In this document: piece by piece, positions 54,498 to 62,894 of the stretch
Layout of the letters: the number at the start of each line of letters is the position of its first letter
How positions within the stretch are numbered: the stretch's first letter is position 1
Assembly (NCBI RefSeq): GCF_006861825.1
Contig: NZ_VDGI01000016.1
Coordinates: 31,969-95,968 of the forward strand
Direction: 5' to 3'
From: Psychrobacillus vulpis
GTDB taxonomy: Bacteria > Bacillota > Bacilli > Bacillales_A > Planococcaceae
Length of the DNA: 64,000 nt
Notes under the pieces: generated by a model
What the model saw: only the letters and a program-made list of their open reading frames with translations
Told to the model about the DNA's origin: nothing
Databases searched by the model: none
Program-made: the position numbers and the translations under genes

Positions 54498-54658
54498 GTA
54501 TTCCTTTAATTTGTGACAAATTTGTGAACATTGAGTATTTTTTCACAATATGACATTTTTTGCGATTTTTATAGGATACAATGGACAAGTTGCTTCCCAC
54601 CTTCGAGAATATACTCCACTAGAATTGAAGCTAAATATATTGTTTGGAGGAAGTTTTT

Positions 54659-54823
54659 GTGAAAAGTTTATTGAACGAAAAAGCATTATTGGTTCGAATC
54701 GGGATCAAGAGGAAAGTAATGTACAGAAAAGCAAAAAATCTAGGATACACCCATCCACTCGTCGTTTCCTGTAGTCAAGAATTGGATGTGTTGCTCAATA
54801 GATACCTCGAAAAAGTATCGTAA
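54659..54823 (+). CDS. Spo0E-like aspartyl-phosphate phosphatase (sporulation regulator)
   Basis: A 54-residue protein starting with GTG, eight bases after GGAGG. It has two short helices, and the second carries CSQELDVLLNRYL, the SQELDxxIxxY-type signature of Spo0E family phosphatases that dephosphorylate Spo0A~P and delay sporulation. The length matches small Spo0E paralogues (YnzD, YisI type, about 55). A perfect terminator follows 54 bp later. An overlapping longer open frame at 54550-54774 lacks any such signature. Confidence 0.88.
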   Translation: MKSLLNEKALLVRIGIKRKVMYRKAKNLGYTHPLVVSCSQELDVLLNRYLEKVS

Positions 54824-54876
54824 TCACAATGGATATCCATTAGACAACTTAATATGGTATCTGTTTGGATATATGC

Positions 54877-54915
54877 AAACCGATCAGTATTCCCTTTAAG
54901 GGACTGATCGGTTTT
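54877..54915 (+). terminator. Terminator after the Spo0E-like gene
   Basis: AAACCGATCAGT pairs perfectly with ACTGATCGGTTT, with an inner CCCTTTAAGGG, followed by a short T-run. Confidence 0.88.
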
Positions 54916-55075
54916 ATGATGTAGCAAGAGTCGAATGCTGTTAAAATGCGGAACAGAAGAAATTGCTTAGTCTTGGACATTTTAAAAGATAAAAAAGTGA
55001 ATAAAGTATAAATTCGATAACTGTAAATAGAATTCCTTGTTAATTGTTAAAAAAGAAAAATTTTACAGAATCTGC

Positions 55076-55579
55076 TTAGCAAATATTTTTCCATTGATAT
55101 ATTAATAAATTTAATTCCGAGCCTGCAATTGTTATTTTTGTCGAATCAAATAATTGAGCACCAAGAGCTTCGTAGAAAAGTTTAGATTTATTGTCTTCAA
55201 GTACCTCTACAAATATTGTATTAAACTGACGTTCTTCAAATTTAGAGAATAATTTTCGGATCAATTTCTTTCCGATACCCATACCTTGAAACTCTTTTAA
55301 TATATAGATAGAGGTTACATCACCTGAATGTTCCACTTTATTTTCTACTCTCTTCCCACCACCAGCAAATCCAATTATTTGCCCATCCTTATTTTCCGCT
55401 ACAAACACATAGTTTCCTTCTTTTGATATATTATTAATCCATAGTTCTGTTCTTTGCTCATAAGACAATTTTTCTAAATAATCATTCGAAATAATATGCT
55501 TATAGGTAGTTCTCCAGCAATCTACATGTACTTTCGCTATACCCGCAGCATCTGCCAACGTTGCCTCTCTAATAATCAA
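55076..55579 (-). CDS. GNAT family N-acetyltransferase
   Basis: 167 residues with a complete GNAT fold: IREATLADAAGIAKVHVDCW at the start, GDVTSIYILKEFQGMGIGKKL (Q-x-x-G-x-G acetyl-CoA loop) and FVEVLEDNKSKLFYEALGA. It belongs to the RimI/YybD-like group with the WRTTY motif. The substrate is unknown. It is followed on the minus strand only by AT-rich sequence. Confidence 0.9.
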   Translation of the reverse strand: MIIREATLADAAGIAKVHVDCWRTTYKHIISNDYLEKLSYEQRTELWINNISKEGNYVFVAENKDGQIIGFAGGGKRVENKVEHSGDVTSIYILKEFQGMGIGKKLIRKLFSKFEERQFNTIFVEVLEDNKSKLFYEALGAQLFDSTKITIAGSELNLLIYQWKNIC

Positions 55580-55596
55580 AATGCATTTCCTCCTTG

Positions 55597-56412
55597 CTAT
55601 TTCATATCACTTGGCTGTGTAGCTTCTTCTTCAATTTCAACCATCCAAGACACAATTGTCGTACTATCTCGAACATCTTTCTCTTTTATTTCAAATAATA
55701 ATTTGCTTATACCTTGCCCATTTTCACCATCTCTAAAATAGTTCATAATCTCTGTTGGATTTGAGAAAGCCGTATTCGGACATTCAATAAGCCCATCGGT
55801 CGTAAGAAATATATGATTTCGTCCTTTTCTTAATTCCTTTGTCCCAATACTGTAACAAGGAACGTCCAAATCAAATGTGTTTTTTCTTCCTACCCACTCG
55901 TAAAAACTGCGATGATTTTGTTGATACTCATTTAACGCTGACAATTCGGGATGAAATAAATGAAGTACACAATCACCAATTGACAGCCACCATAGAAATT
56001 TTCCTTTTCTTACAACACATAGGAAAGCAGTTTCCCCTTGTATTTTTTGGCATTTTTCTTTAAAACTCTTGCTATCAAATGCATTAATGATCAACATACC
56101 TACTTGAGGAAATGCTTCCTTTAAAGATAGATTTAACGAGCTTATAAAATCCTTTTTTAACGATTCTATTGTAGAGATTACTAACTCAGCACTCTCTGCC
56201 GTCTGATGTGCATCTAATAATATAGCAAGCTCCCAGTCTTGCTTTTCACTAACCCAAATAAGACATCCATCTTCATTCTTATATTGACCAGCAGACGAAT
56301 TACCTCCAAAACGTCCTAAAATGACCTGTTGAACGGCATGAATGTTTACTTCATCCACATAATTATCTTGACTTCCTACCCAACTATATTCGTGACTATT
56401 ATTAATTTTCAT
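55597..56412 (-). CDS. PP2C-like serine/threonine phosphatase
   Basis: About 271 residues with a PPM-type layout: GRFGGNSSAGQYKNEDGCLI (metal Glu-Asp), AILLDAHQTAESA in place of the usual DGHGG, LSIGDCVLHLF, FLTTDGLIECP and DSTTIVSWMV (final metal Asp). The DGH motif is LDAH, so the metal site is slightly unusual. The ATG at 56412 follows GGAGAG and overlaps the end of the HIT gene by 11 bp, indicating coupling. Confidence 0.82.
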   Translation of the reverse strand: MKINNSHEYSWVGSQDNYVDEVNIHAVQQVILGRFGGNSSAGQYKNEDGCLIWVSEKQDWELAILLDAHQTAESAELVISTIESLKKDFISSLNLSLKEAFPQVGMLIINAFDSKSFKEKCQKIQGETAFLCVVRKGKFLWWLSIGDCVLHLFHPELSALNEYQQNHRSFYEWVGRKNTFDLDVPCYSIGTKELRKGRNHIFLTTDGLIECPNTAFSNPTEIMNYFRDGENGQGISKLLFEIKEKDVRDSTTIVSWMVEIEEEATQPSDMK

Positions 56413-56860
56413 ACGGATTACTCTCCAAAAAGTATTTAATTCTATTGCAGACTTCAATCACTTCACTGTTATCACCCATTCGAGCATTCGGTGCATCATA
56501 AACTTCAAAGGGTCCCCAGTATTGTTCAGGGGTATTTGGATAACGGGCAACTAAGTGCATATGCAGATGTGGAACTGAGTTCCCAGAAACGAGCGCATAT
56601 ACATGTTCAGCTTTTTCAACTTGTTTCAGAGATTTACTTATCCTTGCCATAATTACTCCAAATGCCTTTGCTTCCTCTGGATTCATGTCTGCAAGTGAAG
56701 GGACATGCCTTTTCAAATCAATCATAATATGCCCTAAATAATTTGGTTTCCCTTTTCTATCAATATGACCAACAAATACATACTCATCTTCGTATATTGT
56801 TACACCAGCTGTTTGAATAACTCCTTGATGCTTTTCACAAATAAAACATTCCTCCACCAT
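56402..56860 (-). CDS. HIT family hydrolase
   Basis: About 152 residues: an N-terminal zinc-like ECFICEKH, GHIMIDLKRHVPSLADM, and the histidine triad VPHLHMHLVARYP. It belongs to nucleotide hydrolases/transferases (Fhit/Hit-like). AAAGGGGAG before the ATG at 56860 sets the start. The leader upstream contains a T-box-like structure with terminator, an unusual setting for this family. Confidence 0.88.
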   Translation of the reverse strand: MVEECFICEKHQGVIQTAGVTIYEDEYVFVGHIDRKGKPNYLGHIMIDLKRHVPSLADMNPEEAKAFGVIMARISKSLKQVEKAEHVYALVSGNSVPHLHMHLVARYPNTPEQYWGPFEVYDAPNARMGDNSEVIEVCNRIKYFLESNPYEN

Positions 56861-56899
56861 GCAATTCTCCCCTTTTAAATAAACTAATAAATACAAAAA

Positions 56900-57140
56900 A
56901 GCCTATCATCTCTTAAAGAGACGATAGGCTATTCCTAACGTGGTATCACTCTTCTTGACTTGTAAAATAACGTAACAAGCCTTCTTCCATTACTTTATTA
57001 CGGAAGTTACCCGTTTAGACCTACATATCAGCCTAACCACTCCTAGGTGAGTTGGGGAATTTTATTGACTGCTTTGCAGCAAACAGCAGCTCTCTAAACA
57101 ATAAAGATTCCTTAATACTCCTAATCACTGTGTTTTCATT
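56900..57140 (-). promoter_or_regulatory. Degenerate T-box riboswitch leader with terminator
   Basis: On the minus strand it shows the T-box order: AGTATTAAGG, then AGAGAGCTGCTG-loop-CAGT (Stem I), then AACTCACCTAGGAGTGG, where CTC (Leu) is the best specifier candidate. The T-box itself follows as AGAGTGATACCACG, then a terminator arm (56898-56932, perfect stem, T6). AAGAG of the T-box can pair with CTCTT of the terminator to form an antiterminator. The UGGN that binds the tRNA CCA end reads UGAU, so response is doubtful. It leads into the HIT gene. Confidence 0.65.
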
Positions 57141-57357
57141 ATTGGAAAATTTTATTTAATATACCAGTACATGAGTATACTGTCAATAGTACTTACGAAA
57201 AACGAATAAAATAAAGCGATTGCAATAATGTATATGTAATATATGTGTAGATAGATCCATAATTTCAACAGAGTAGCGACTTTATTAGATATGTACCATT
57301 CCCTTACTTTGTGTTACTATTTTAATTAGAAACATAGTATTACTGTATGCTTCACTT

Positions 57358-57430
57358 GGTCTTGTAGCTCAGTTGGGAGAGCACCACCTCGACAAGGTGG
57401 GGGTCGCTGGTTCGAACCCAGTCGGGACCA
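57358..57430 (+). tRNA. tRNA-Val (anticodon GAC)
   Basis: 73 bases: acceptor GGTCTTG/CGGGACC (with G-T pairs), D-arm GCTC..GAGC, anticodon stem CCACC/GGTGG with loop TCGACAA (anticodon GAC), and T-arm CTGGTTCGAACCCAG. CCA is not encoded. It stands alone and is the left boundary of the toxin island. Confidence 0.95.
57389..57427 (+). repeat. 39-bp attachment-like repeat, left copy (3' half of tRNA-Val)
   Basis: The stretch from the anticodon loop to the acceptor stem is identical over 39 bases to 63568-63606. It is the typical outcome of site-specific integration into a tRNA gene. Confidence 0.75.
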
Positions 57431-57548
57431 TTATTACCATAATCCTGTAAACATTGATTTAGCCAATTCAACTGCACCTGTGCAATTAATATTTGCTGCT
57501 AAATAGTGCAATTCATGGAGATGTATCATGATATACCACGTAAAAATT

Positions 57549-57581
57549 AAAGTGATAACTGAACATATCAGTTACCACTTT
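57549..57581 (-). terminator. Terminator of the Imm47-like gene
   Basis: AAAGTGATAACTGA (57549-57562) pairs with TCAGTTACCACTTT (57568-57581) with one mismatch, right next to the stop codon. Confidence 0.7.
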
Positions 57582-58382
57582 CTAATGTCTAAAGCTTTTA
57601 TCCGTAAAAATTTTTTTTCCCTTTTCCCAGTTTTTAGTTGAAAGTCCATTTATATAATCAATAAAACCTTGATAATTGCCTCCACTAATAATAGTGTTGT
57701 ACTCCCCAGGTACTTTTTCACCAGTCCAAATTGATAATAAAGATGGAATTAATTCCATACTTAATGGCTCTTCATTATTTGCTGCAATCATAACTCTCTG
57801 TATTATTTTTTTAGCTAAGTATCCAGGAAAAGCTAAATTTTGTTGAAAGTAATAACTTTCCGTGTCATTCTCATCACAATATTTAAAATAAAAATCCCCT
57901 ATTTCATCCACAGTTGCTTCTTCCCCATTTTGTTCCTCTAAATTAATGAAAAAACCAATAGAGTCTTTTATAATAAGAGCTGTATCACTAATTTCATCCC
58001 ACTCTTCAAGTAATGCCAATAAGTAAGGAATTGTATGAAGAGAAAGTGATGTAATGGCTGCTGACGCAAAAGTGTTTATCGTTTCTTCTGTACCCTCACT
58101 AAGAAATCGAAGATTATTTGAATCCCTTAAGTCATCATGTGTTGCGACAGCTAAAAATACTCTAATACATAAATTCAAAACAGCTTCATCTTTAGTCTGA
58201 TTCATTAATTGAATCAATAATGGTTTTTGAGTAATATCCCCAATTTTATATAATTCTATTAAGTTAAATAAAACTTCCGTTTCTGTAACAGCTTTTAAAA
58301 TGTTTTCTTTAATTTCAGATTGGGAAAGAGTTGATTTTTCTCCAAACCATATACTATTCATAAGGTTTTCTGTTCCACTCAT
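57582..58382 (-). CDS. Putative immunity protein (Imm47-like), orphan
   Basis: About 266 residues, all-helical and acidic, opening with MSGTENLMNSIWFGEKSTLSQ and later FASAAITSLSLHTIPYLLALL (HEAT-like helices). I recall similar proteins listed as Imm47-type immunity factors, but this is not certain. It lies in the toxin island behind a decayed toxin remnant (58425-58650), so its cognate toxin seems lost. The ATG at 58382 is preferred; the frame also opens with GTG at 58394. Confidence 0.6.
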   Translation of the reverse strand: MSGTENLMNSIWFGEKSTLSQSEIKENILKAVTETEVLFNLIELYKIGDITQKPLLIQLMNQTKDEAVLNLCIRVFLAVATHDDLRDSNNLRFLSEGTEETINTFASAAITSLSLHTIPYLLALLEEWDEISDTALIIKDSIGFFINLEEQNGEEATVDEIGDFYFKYCDENDTESYYFQQNLAFPGYLAKKIIQRVMIAANNEEPLSMELIPSLLSIWTGEKVPGEYNTIISGGNYQGFIDYINGLSTKNWEKGKKIFTDKSFRH

Positions 58383-58424
58383 AAATACACCCACTTTCTT
58401 TCATTGAATTATCTTTTTCCATTT

Positions 58425-58650
58425 TTAGATGAGCCCGTTTACACCATCCGCTATTTCTCCAACTCCTGATATAAGCCCTTCTTTATCTAATCCTGTCTGA
58501 AAGTGATCTAGTCCTTTACATTGCTTGGTCCATGATACCGTTAGTGTCATCCGCCAAACTAGCTATATCTGGACCAAGCAGAGTAAGTCCCTGTTTCAGC
58601 CTCGAATTACATAAGGTCTTTGGTCTATTTCCACTTATCCCTGTATAGAA
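58425..58650 (-). pseudogene. Relic of an LXG/pre-toxin cassette
   Basis: In the minus strand one frame reads LKQGLTLLGPDIASLADDTN then GIMDQAM-stop. The next frame reads GLDHFQTGLDKEGLISGVGE then IADGVNGLI. Both match consecutive segments of the intact LXG toxin upstream (QFLEGELEQGLTLIGKL... and GLDHFQTGLDLAGLIPGVGE). The toxin tip is missing. A copy of the cctcgaattacataaggtct terminator region seen at 60258-60285 marks its upstream edge. The rest of 58395-58804 shows no gene. Confidence 0.75.
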
Positions 58651-58753
58651 TCAAACTCCTTGATGGTACTACCATCATGAGCTCTCGACTCTCAAACGAA
58701 TCATTTCCTTAATGTCTCATCAAATATCAGCTGATTTATTATGAATTAAAGTA

Positions 58754-58796
58754 AAAAACCTTAAAAGGCATATCATAAAGCCAATCAAGGTTTTAA
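58754..58796 (-). terminator. Probable terminator of the 139-residue candidate immunity gene
   Basis: AAAACCTT and AAGGTTTT arms around a partly paired 25-base loop lie just past the stop codon at 58805. Confidence 0.5.
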
Positions 58797-58804
58797 CTTA
58801 ATAC

Positions 58805-59224
58805 TTATTCATGTAAAGACTTAAAGTGGCTAGCTAGTGATACAATTTCATCATCAAGGTTAGGAAACGCAATAATACTATCCAGTACATTTATAAAATA
58901 TTCTTTTCTATCCCCTTGAGAACCATTGATAACTCTATTTAACATCCAAACAGTATGTTGTGTAGGTTGTCTTTTAAGTGATTCAACAAGCTTTTCTTCA
59001 TATCCATTTTTATAAAACTTTTCAACAAAATGCACAAGAGGCCCTGGTCTACCAAAATTTATATTTGGATATTTTTCCATCAACTTGAAAATAGGTTGAA
59101 TAGCTTCAAAAGCATCTTCCCTTTCTTCTATTTCTTCAACAATATCGTAAGTAACATCAATAAAATCCTCATTCATAATTGATTTTTCTAACTTCATCAT
59201 TAATTGGTTCAATTCATTTTGCAT
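58805..59224 (-). CDS. Candidate immunity protein of the orphan toxin cassette
   Basis: 139 residues, helical and acidic (LNQLMMKLEKSIMNEDFIDV, NFGRPGPLVHFVEKFYKNGY, EKLVESLKRQPTQHTVWML). The PGPLVHFVE segment recalls small immunity proteins of polymorphic toxin loci, but no family is named with certainty. It starts 11 bp after the orphan toxin cassette with AAGGAATG upstream. The pairing is inferred from this toxin-then-immunity order. Confidence 0.65.
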   Translation of the reverse strand: MQNELNQLMMKLEKSIMNEDFIDVTYDIVEEIEEREDAFEAIQPIFKLMEKYPNINFGRPGPLVHFVEKFYKNGYEEKLVESLKRQPTQHTVWMLNRVINGSQGDRKEYFINVLDSIIAFPNLDDEIVSLASHFKSLHE

Positions 59225-59235
59225 CTTATCATTCC

Positions 59236-60105
59236 TTATTCTAGAGTGTTTTTCATATGATTTAACGCTTTATTTGTAATATCGTTTACAATATCTTCTG
59301 AAATACCAGCATCTCGCAAAATTTTAGAATTACTCGTAATATTATCTAATGGTAATTGATTGGTAGCGTCAACACCTCTTTGTGCCTTATTTATAAGCTT
59401 GTGCTGTTCACGTTCTAATGCTATTACTGGATTGTTCTTCGATGCTTCAGTAGAAAGTCTATTAGTAGCAAGTCCGTTCGCCTTCAAATTTGCATGTTGC
59501 CAAACTTCATGCCCTTCTAAATTATCCCCGACAACTGACCTATCAACAAAATCCTTATAAGTAGTAACTTCGTTTTGCTTAATAGCTGCTTTACCCGTAC
59601 CCTTAGTCTCAATTTCCACTTTTTTTATTTCAGTCTTAACTTCGGCATCTCCACTCTTGATGGTCGTAGGGATATCAGTTTTTACTGAAGGCATGCTGAA
59701 TGTAAGGGCATTTGGCGTGCCAAATTGGTAACGAGTGTTAGATAAGATATCTAGCTGACTTTGTGTTTTGCCTAGTGGACTGTTGACGACATCTTGGTAA
59801 ATTGGTGAATAGACGGACTCCATCTTCTCCGTGCTCACAACATTTCTTGCTTGATATAAATCGTTGCCTTTTTTTGCAAATTTCCCACCCGTACTCGCCC
59901 AGCCTAAAAACGGGATCATCGCTCCAAAAGAAAGTGCTGCATTCGTTGCATCTCCTCTAAACGAATAGATAATTCCGTTTACACCTTCCGCTATTTCTCC
60001 AACGCCTGGTATAAGTCCAGCTAAATCTAATCCAGTCTGGAAGTTACATTGCTTGATCCATAATACCGTTAGTCTCATCCGCCAAACTAGCTGTAAGCTG
60101 ACCAA
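59236..60105 (-). CDS. Orphan polymorphic-toxin C-terminal cassette (pre-toxin TG domain plus toxin tip)
   Basis: About 265 meaningful residues: a pre-toxin TG segment (FQTGLDLAGLIPGVGEIAEG through FLGWASTGGKFAKKGNDLY) nearly identical to that of the full LXG toxin, then a unique tip with DNLEGHEVWQHANLKANGL and NPVIALEREQHKLINKAQR, whose histidines suggest a nuclease-like site. The first 25 codons are an out-of-frame remnant of the LXG region, so no proper start or LXG domain exists. It is a silent donor cassette or decayed gene rather than a secreted toxin. Confidence 0.7.
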   Translation of the reverse strand: MVSLQLVWRMRLTVLWIKQCNFQTGLDLAGLIPGVGEIAEGVNGIIYSFRGDATNAALSFGAMIPFLGWASTGGKFAKKGNDLYQARNVVSTEKMESVYSPIYQDVVNSPLGKTQSQLDILSNTRYQFGTPNALTFSMPSVKTDIPTTIKSGDAEVKTEIKKVEIETKGTGKAAIKQNEVTTYKDFVDRSVVGDNLEGHEVWQHANLKANGLATNRLSTEASKNNPVIALEREQHKLINKAQRGVDATNQLPLDNITSNSKILRDAGISEDIVNDITNKALNHMKNTLE

Positions 60106-60165
60106 CCAGAGTAAGTCCTTGTTTCAGTTCGCCTTCTAGAAATTGTCTATATGTAACCTTGGTGT
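60106..60165 (-). pseudogene. LXG-domain remnant ahead of the orphan cassette
   Basis: The minus-strand frame reads RQFLEGELKQGLTLVGQL, then TASLADETNGIMDQAM-stop, matching QFLEGELEQGLTLIGKL... of the intact toxin. A deletion joins it to the pre-toxin segment in the wrong frame. The same junction (DQAM-stop) is present at 58525-58535. Confidence 0.75.
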
Positions 60166-60253
60166 TCGAACCTTCTTAAATTGTCTTGGTATATTTTTGC
60201 CTTCACATGATACAAACCAATACTTTTAGAGTGTAAAGTAGTTAGCAATAATA

Positions 60254-60286
60254 AAAGACCTCGAATTACATAAGGTCTTTGGTCTA
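60254..60286 (-). terminator. Terminator after the PoNi-type immunity gene
   Basis: AAAGACCT pairs with AGGTCTTT around cgaattacata; a second copy of this sequence without the left arm lies at 58605-58645. Confidence 0.6.
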
Positions 60287-60304
60287 TTTCCACTCTTATT
60301 TATT

Positions 60305-61021
60305 TTAATCTTTTAGATGATGAACCATATCATATGGATAGTAAGGAACATCCTTTAATATATGATCATCCAATTCTAATATCTTTGCAATTGCCCCGCT
60401 TTCAAAACTCCAATAACCACTGTAGATATCCTCATTACTTTTATGAGTATCATACCAACCGGTATCTTTATGCCCATGATACCATTCTTTGAATAAATAG
60501 TTCTTTATACGTGATAATGATTCTTCTTTATTAGGGGCGTTTATAACGCTGTATAATGATTTGTATGGTGTTTCAAACTTAAAATTTTGGGTGTTTCCTT
60601 CCCAATCCTTATCATAATAACCAATTAAGAAGTCTATTAAATAGTCTTTAATACCGTCTTCTGCTACCATTTTCTCTAATTCACGCATTTCCTCCTTTTG
60701 GATATTTAACATAATTCCGATTGAAATCATCCAAACCATTTCCACATAACCTCTATCCGAATTCCATACCTGTTTCATACTATGAAGAACCTTGGGAAAG
60801 AAATCTTTTATACGTTCAAGCGGTGCACCTGAAGAATACAAAGCATTTAAAGTATTAAAATAGAAGCCTTCTATGCTACGAAGACCCGATTGAACGCCTC
60901 TGTCTGTTATTCCTCGTTCTTGAATTACTTTATTAACCGCTTTTTCAAATTTTTCAATTCTAGCGTACTCATATTCTAAATATCCCTTAAAATAACTGCT
61001 ATTTTTTATGGTATCTCTCAT
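60305..61021 (-). CDS. DUF1910/DUF1911 (PoNi-type) immunity protein
   Basis: 238 residues: an N-terminal DUF1910-like helical region (YFKGYLEYEYARIEKFEKAV, AVNKVIQERGITDRG) and a C-terminal DUF1911-like region with KEWYHGHKDTGWYDTHKS then YSGYWSFESGAIAKILELDD and VPYYPYD. This signature marks PoNi proteins, which neutralise PoNe DNase toxins. It begins 16 bp after the LXG toxin stop with GAGGCTGTACT before the ATG, the normal toxin-immunity order. Confidence 0.87.
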   Translation of the reverse strand: MRDTIKNSSYFKGYLEYEYARIEKFEKAVNKVIQERGITDRGVQSGLRSIEGFYFNTLNALYSSGAPLERIKDFFPKVLHSMKQVWNSDRGYVEMVWMISIGIMLNIQKEEMRELEKMVAEDGIKDYLIDFLIGYYDKDWEGNTQNFKFETPYKSLYSVINAPNKEESLSRIKNYLFKEWYHGHKDTGWYDTHKSNEDIYSGYWSFESGAIAKILELDDHILKDVPYYPYDMVHHLKD

Positions 61022-61037
61022 AGTACAGCCTCTTTTC

Positions 61038-62888
61038 TTATTTCTTTATTTTACCGAACTCATCAAGAATTAATTGTGACACTTCGCCATCCTTACCTAC
61101 TTTTACGAGTACGCTTTCAATGTTCTCAGGATTAAGTAATAATTCCATTCTAATTTCATCAGCTTTTTCTCGCCCCAATGCTTTGTCTAATCTATTCCTA
61201 CTATCCACCCATTCCTCACTCATCTGCTTACCTGTCTTAGTGTTGCTTAATTGAGAAATACCATATTTCGCTTCGCCAATAATATATTTAGGTGGAAGAC
61301 CCGAATTTTCGTAAACTCCGTCTATCCCTTGAACTATTTTATCATCTAAACTAGTAACTCGATTAAGACTAATTCTAGTATAACCTTGACTTTCAAAATG
61401 GACATCCATCTTCATTTCACCATAATTCCCTTTATGCTTGGTCGTTTCTAAAGATATCCTTCCAGTTTCGATGTCTTCTATAACTTTTAATTGATCTTTA
61501 TTTAAATTTTTTGCAATGCCTTCTGTGGTCTTAACTTCGACATCTCCACTCTTGATGGTCGTAGGGATATCAGTTTTTACTGAAGGCATGCTGAATGTAA
61601 GGGCATTTGGCGTGCCAAATTGGTAACGAGTGTTAGATAAGACATCTAGCTGACTTTGTGTTTTGCCTAGTGGACTGTTGACGACATCTTGGTAAATTGG
61701 AGAATAGACGGACTCCATCTTCTCCGTGCTCACAACATTTCTTGCTTGATATAAATCGTTGCCTTTTTTGGCAAATTTCCCACCCGTACTCGCCCAGCCT
61801 AAAAAGGGGATCATCGCTCCAAAAGAAAGTGCTGCATTCGTTGCATCTCCTCTAAACGAATAGATAATTCCGTTTACACCATCCGCTATTTCTCCAACGC
61901 CTGGTATAAGTCCAGCTAAATCTAATCCAGTCTGGAAGTGGTCTAGTCCATTACTTCCCTTCGGTTTCTCCGCTTGACCACTCTCTTCTTTATATTCAAC
62001 TTTGGAAACAACTTCATAGAAAACTGTTTGGCCTACACTATACTCTTTAATGAGTAAACCATTTTCATATAGATGGTATTTTATATTTTCATCTAAGTTC
62101 TCTTCGACAGTGTTCACTTTTTTCCCTTCAAGGGTTTGGAAAGTGGTTGCAGTAATCATCGTACCGATCAGCTGTTCATGTTCCTCTATCCATAGGTTAC
62201 TAGGATTTAAGTACACTTTTGGGAACAGTTCCGTTCTAATTTCACTTCTAAACGTAAGGACATCCCACTGGTTTGACTCGAAGGTTATATCCCTTACCCC
62301 TGCTTTGAAAAGCCCCTCTATATCCGTAAGCCAAGTTCCCATTGCCTGCAAATCTTGTTCAATGGGATTTAGTGCGTTTGTTTGAGTTGCATCAAATTCG
62401 TGAAGATGCGTGACCGTGTCATCACGTTTCCTTTTCGAATGAATGACTCCCTCTTGAACTCCACTATCGTCGAGATGTGGTAGCCCAACAATATCGCTCA
62501 CTTGATCCATAATATTGTTTGTCTCATCCGTCAAATTAGCGGTGAGTTTGCCTATAAGCGTAAGTCCCTGCTCCAGTTCTCCCTCTAAGAATTGCTCTAA
62601 TATGTAGCCTGCCGAATCAGGTTCGAGTGAGTAAAGAGCTGCCTCCATCTGTTGTAGCACTTGTTTATAATGTTCGGAAAACAACTGGAAAAATTGAAGA
62701 AATGGCAAATGACACTCCCCATAAAAGGAGCGAATAGCATTCCCACCTTCTCCTTTTAATTGATCCTCCATTTGCACTAACCCCAACACTGCACGGTGGA
62801 TTACCTCTATTTCACTTCCTAACCTGTCTAGCATAGCTAAGTTTCGATGTAACCAATCTTGAAATAAATCTACGTCCAACACTTTCAT
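61038..62888 (-). CDS. LXG-domain polymorphic toxin with PD-(D/E)xK nuclease tip (PoNe-like)
   Basis: About 616 residues. An N-terminal LXG helical domain (1-230; VLDVDLFQDWLHRNLAMLD) targets the type VII secretion system. A linker follows with a Lys/Glu-rich stretch, then a pre-toxin TG segment (about 315-390: FQTGLDLAGLIPGVGEIADG, FLGWASTGGKFAKKG). The 155-residue tip has GNYGEMKMDVHFESQGY, VQGIDGVYEN (Asp near 523) and YIIGEAKYGISQL (Glu/Lys near 539/541), a PD-(D/E)xK core. Likely a DNase used against competitors. The ATG at 62888 has GAGG eight bases upstream. The small LXG partner genes and the T7SS are not in the window. Confidence 0.88.
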   Translation of the reverse strand: MKVLDVDLFQDWLHRNLAMLDRLGSEIEVIHRAVLGLVQMEDQLKGEGGNAIRSFYGECHLPFLQFFQLFSEHYKQVLQQMEAALYSLEPDSAGYILEQFLEGELEQGLTLIGKLTANLTDETNNIMDQVSDIVGLPHLDDSGVQEGVIHSKRKRDDTVTHLHEFDATQTNALNPIEQDLQAMGTWLTDIEGLFKAGVRDITFESNQWDVLTFRSEIRTELFPKVYLNPSNLWIEEHEQLIGTMITATTFQTLEGKKVNTVEENLDENIKYHLYENGLLIKEYSVGQTVFYEVVSKVEYKEESGQAEKPKGSNGLDHFQTGLDLAGLIPGVGEIADGVNGIIYSFRGDATNAALSFGAMIPFLGWASTGGKFAKKGNDLYQARNVVSTEKMESVYSPIYQDVVNSPLGKTQSQLDVLSNTRYQFGTPNALTFSMPSVKTDIPTTIKSGDVEVKTTEGIAKNLNKDQLKVIEDIETGRISLETTKHKGNYGEMKMDVHFESQGYTRISLNRVTSLDDKIVQGIDGVYENSGLPPKYIIGEAKYGISQLSNTKTGKQMSEEWVDSRNRLDKALGREKADEIRMELLLNPENIESVLVKVGKDGEVSQLILDEFGKIKK

Positions 62889-62894
62889 AGACAA

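Noticed and set aside
54550..54774. 74-residue plus-strand open frame
   Set aside because: Overlaps the Spo0E-like gene in another frame, has no ribosome binding site and no recognisable motif.
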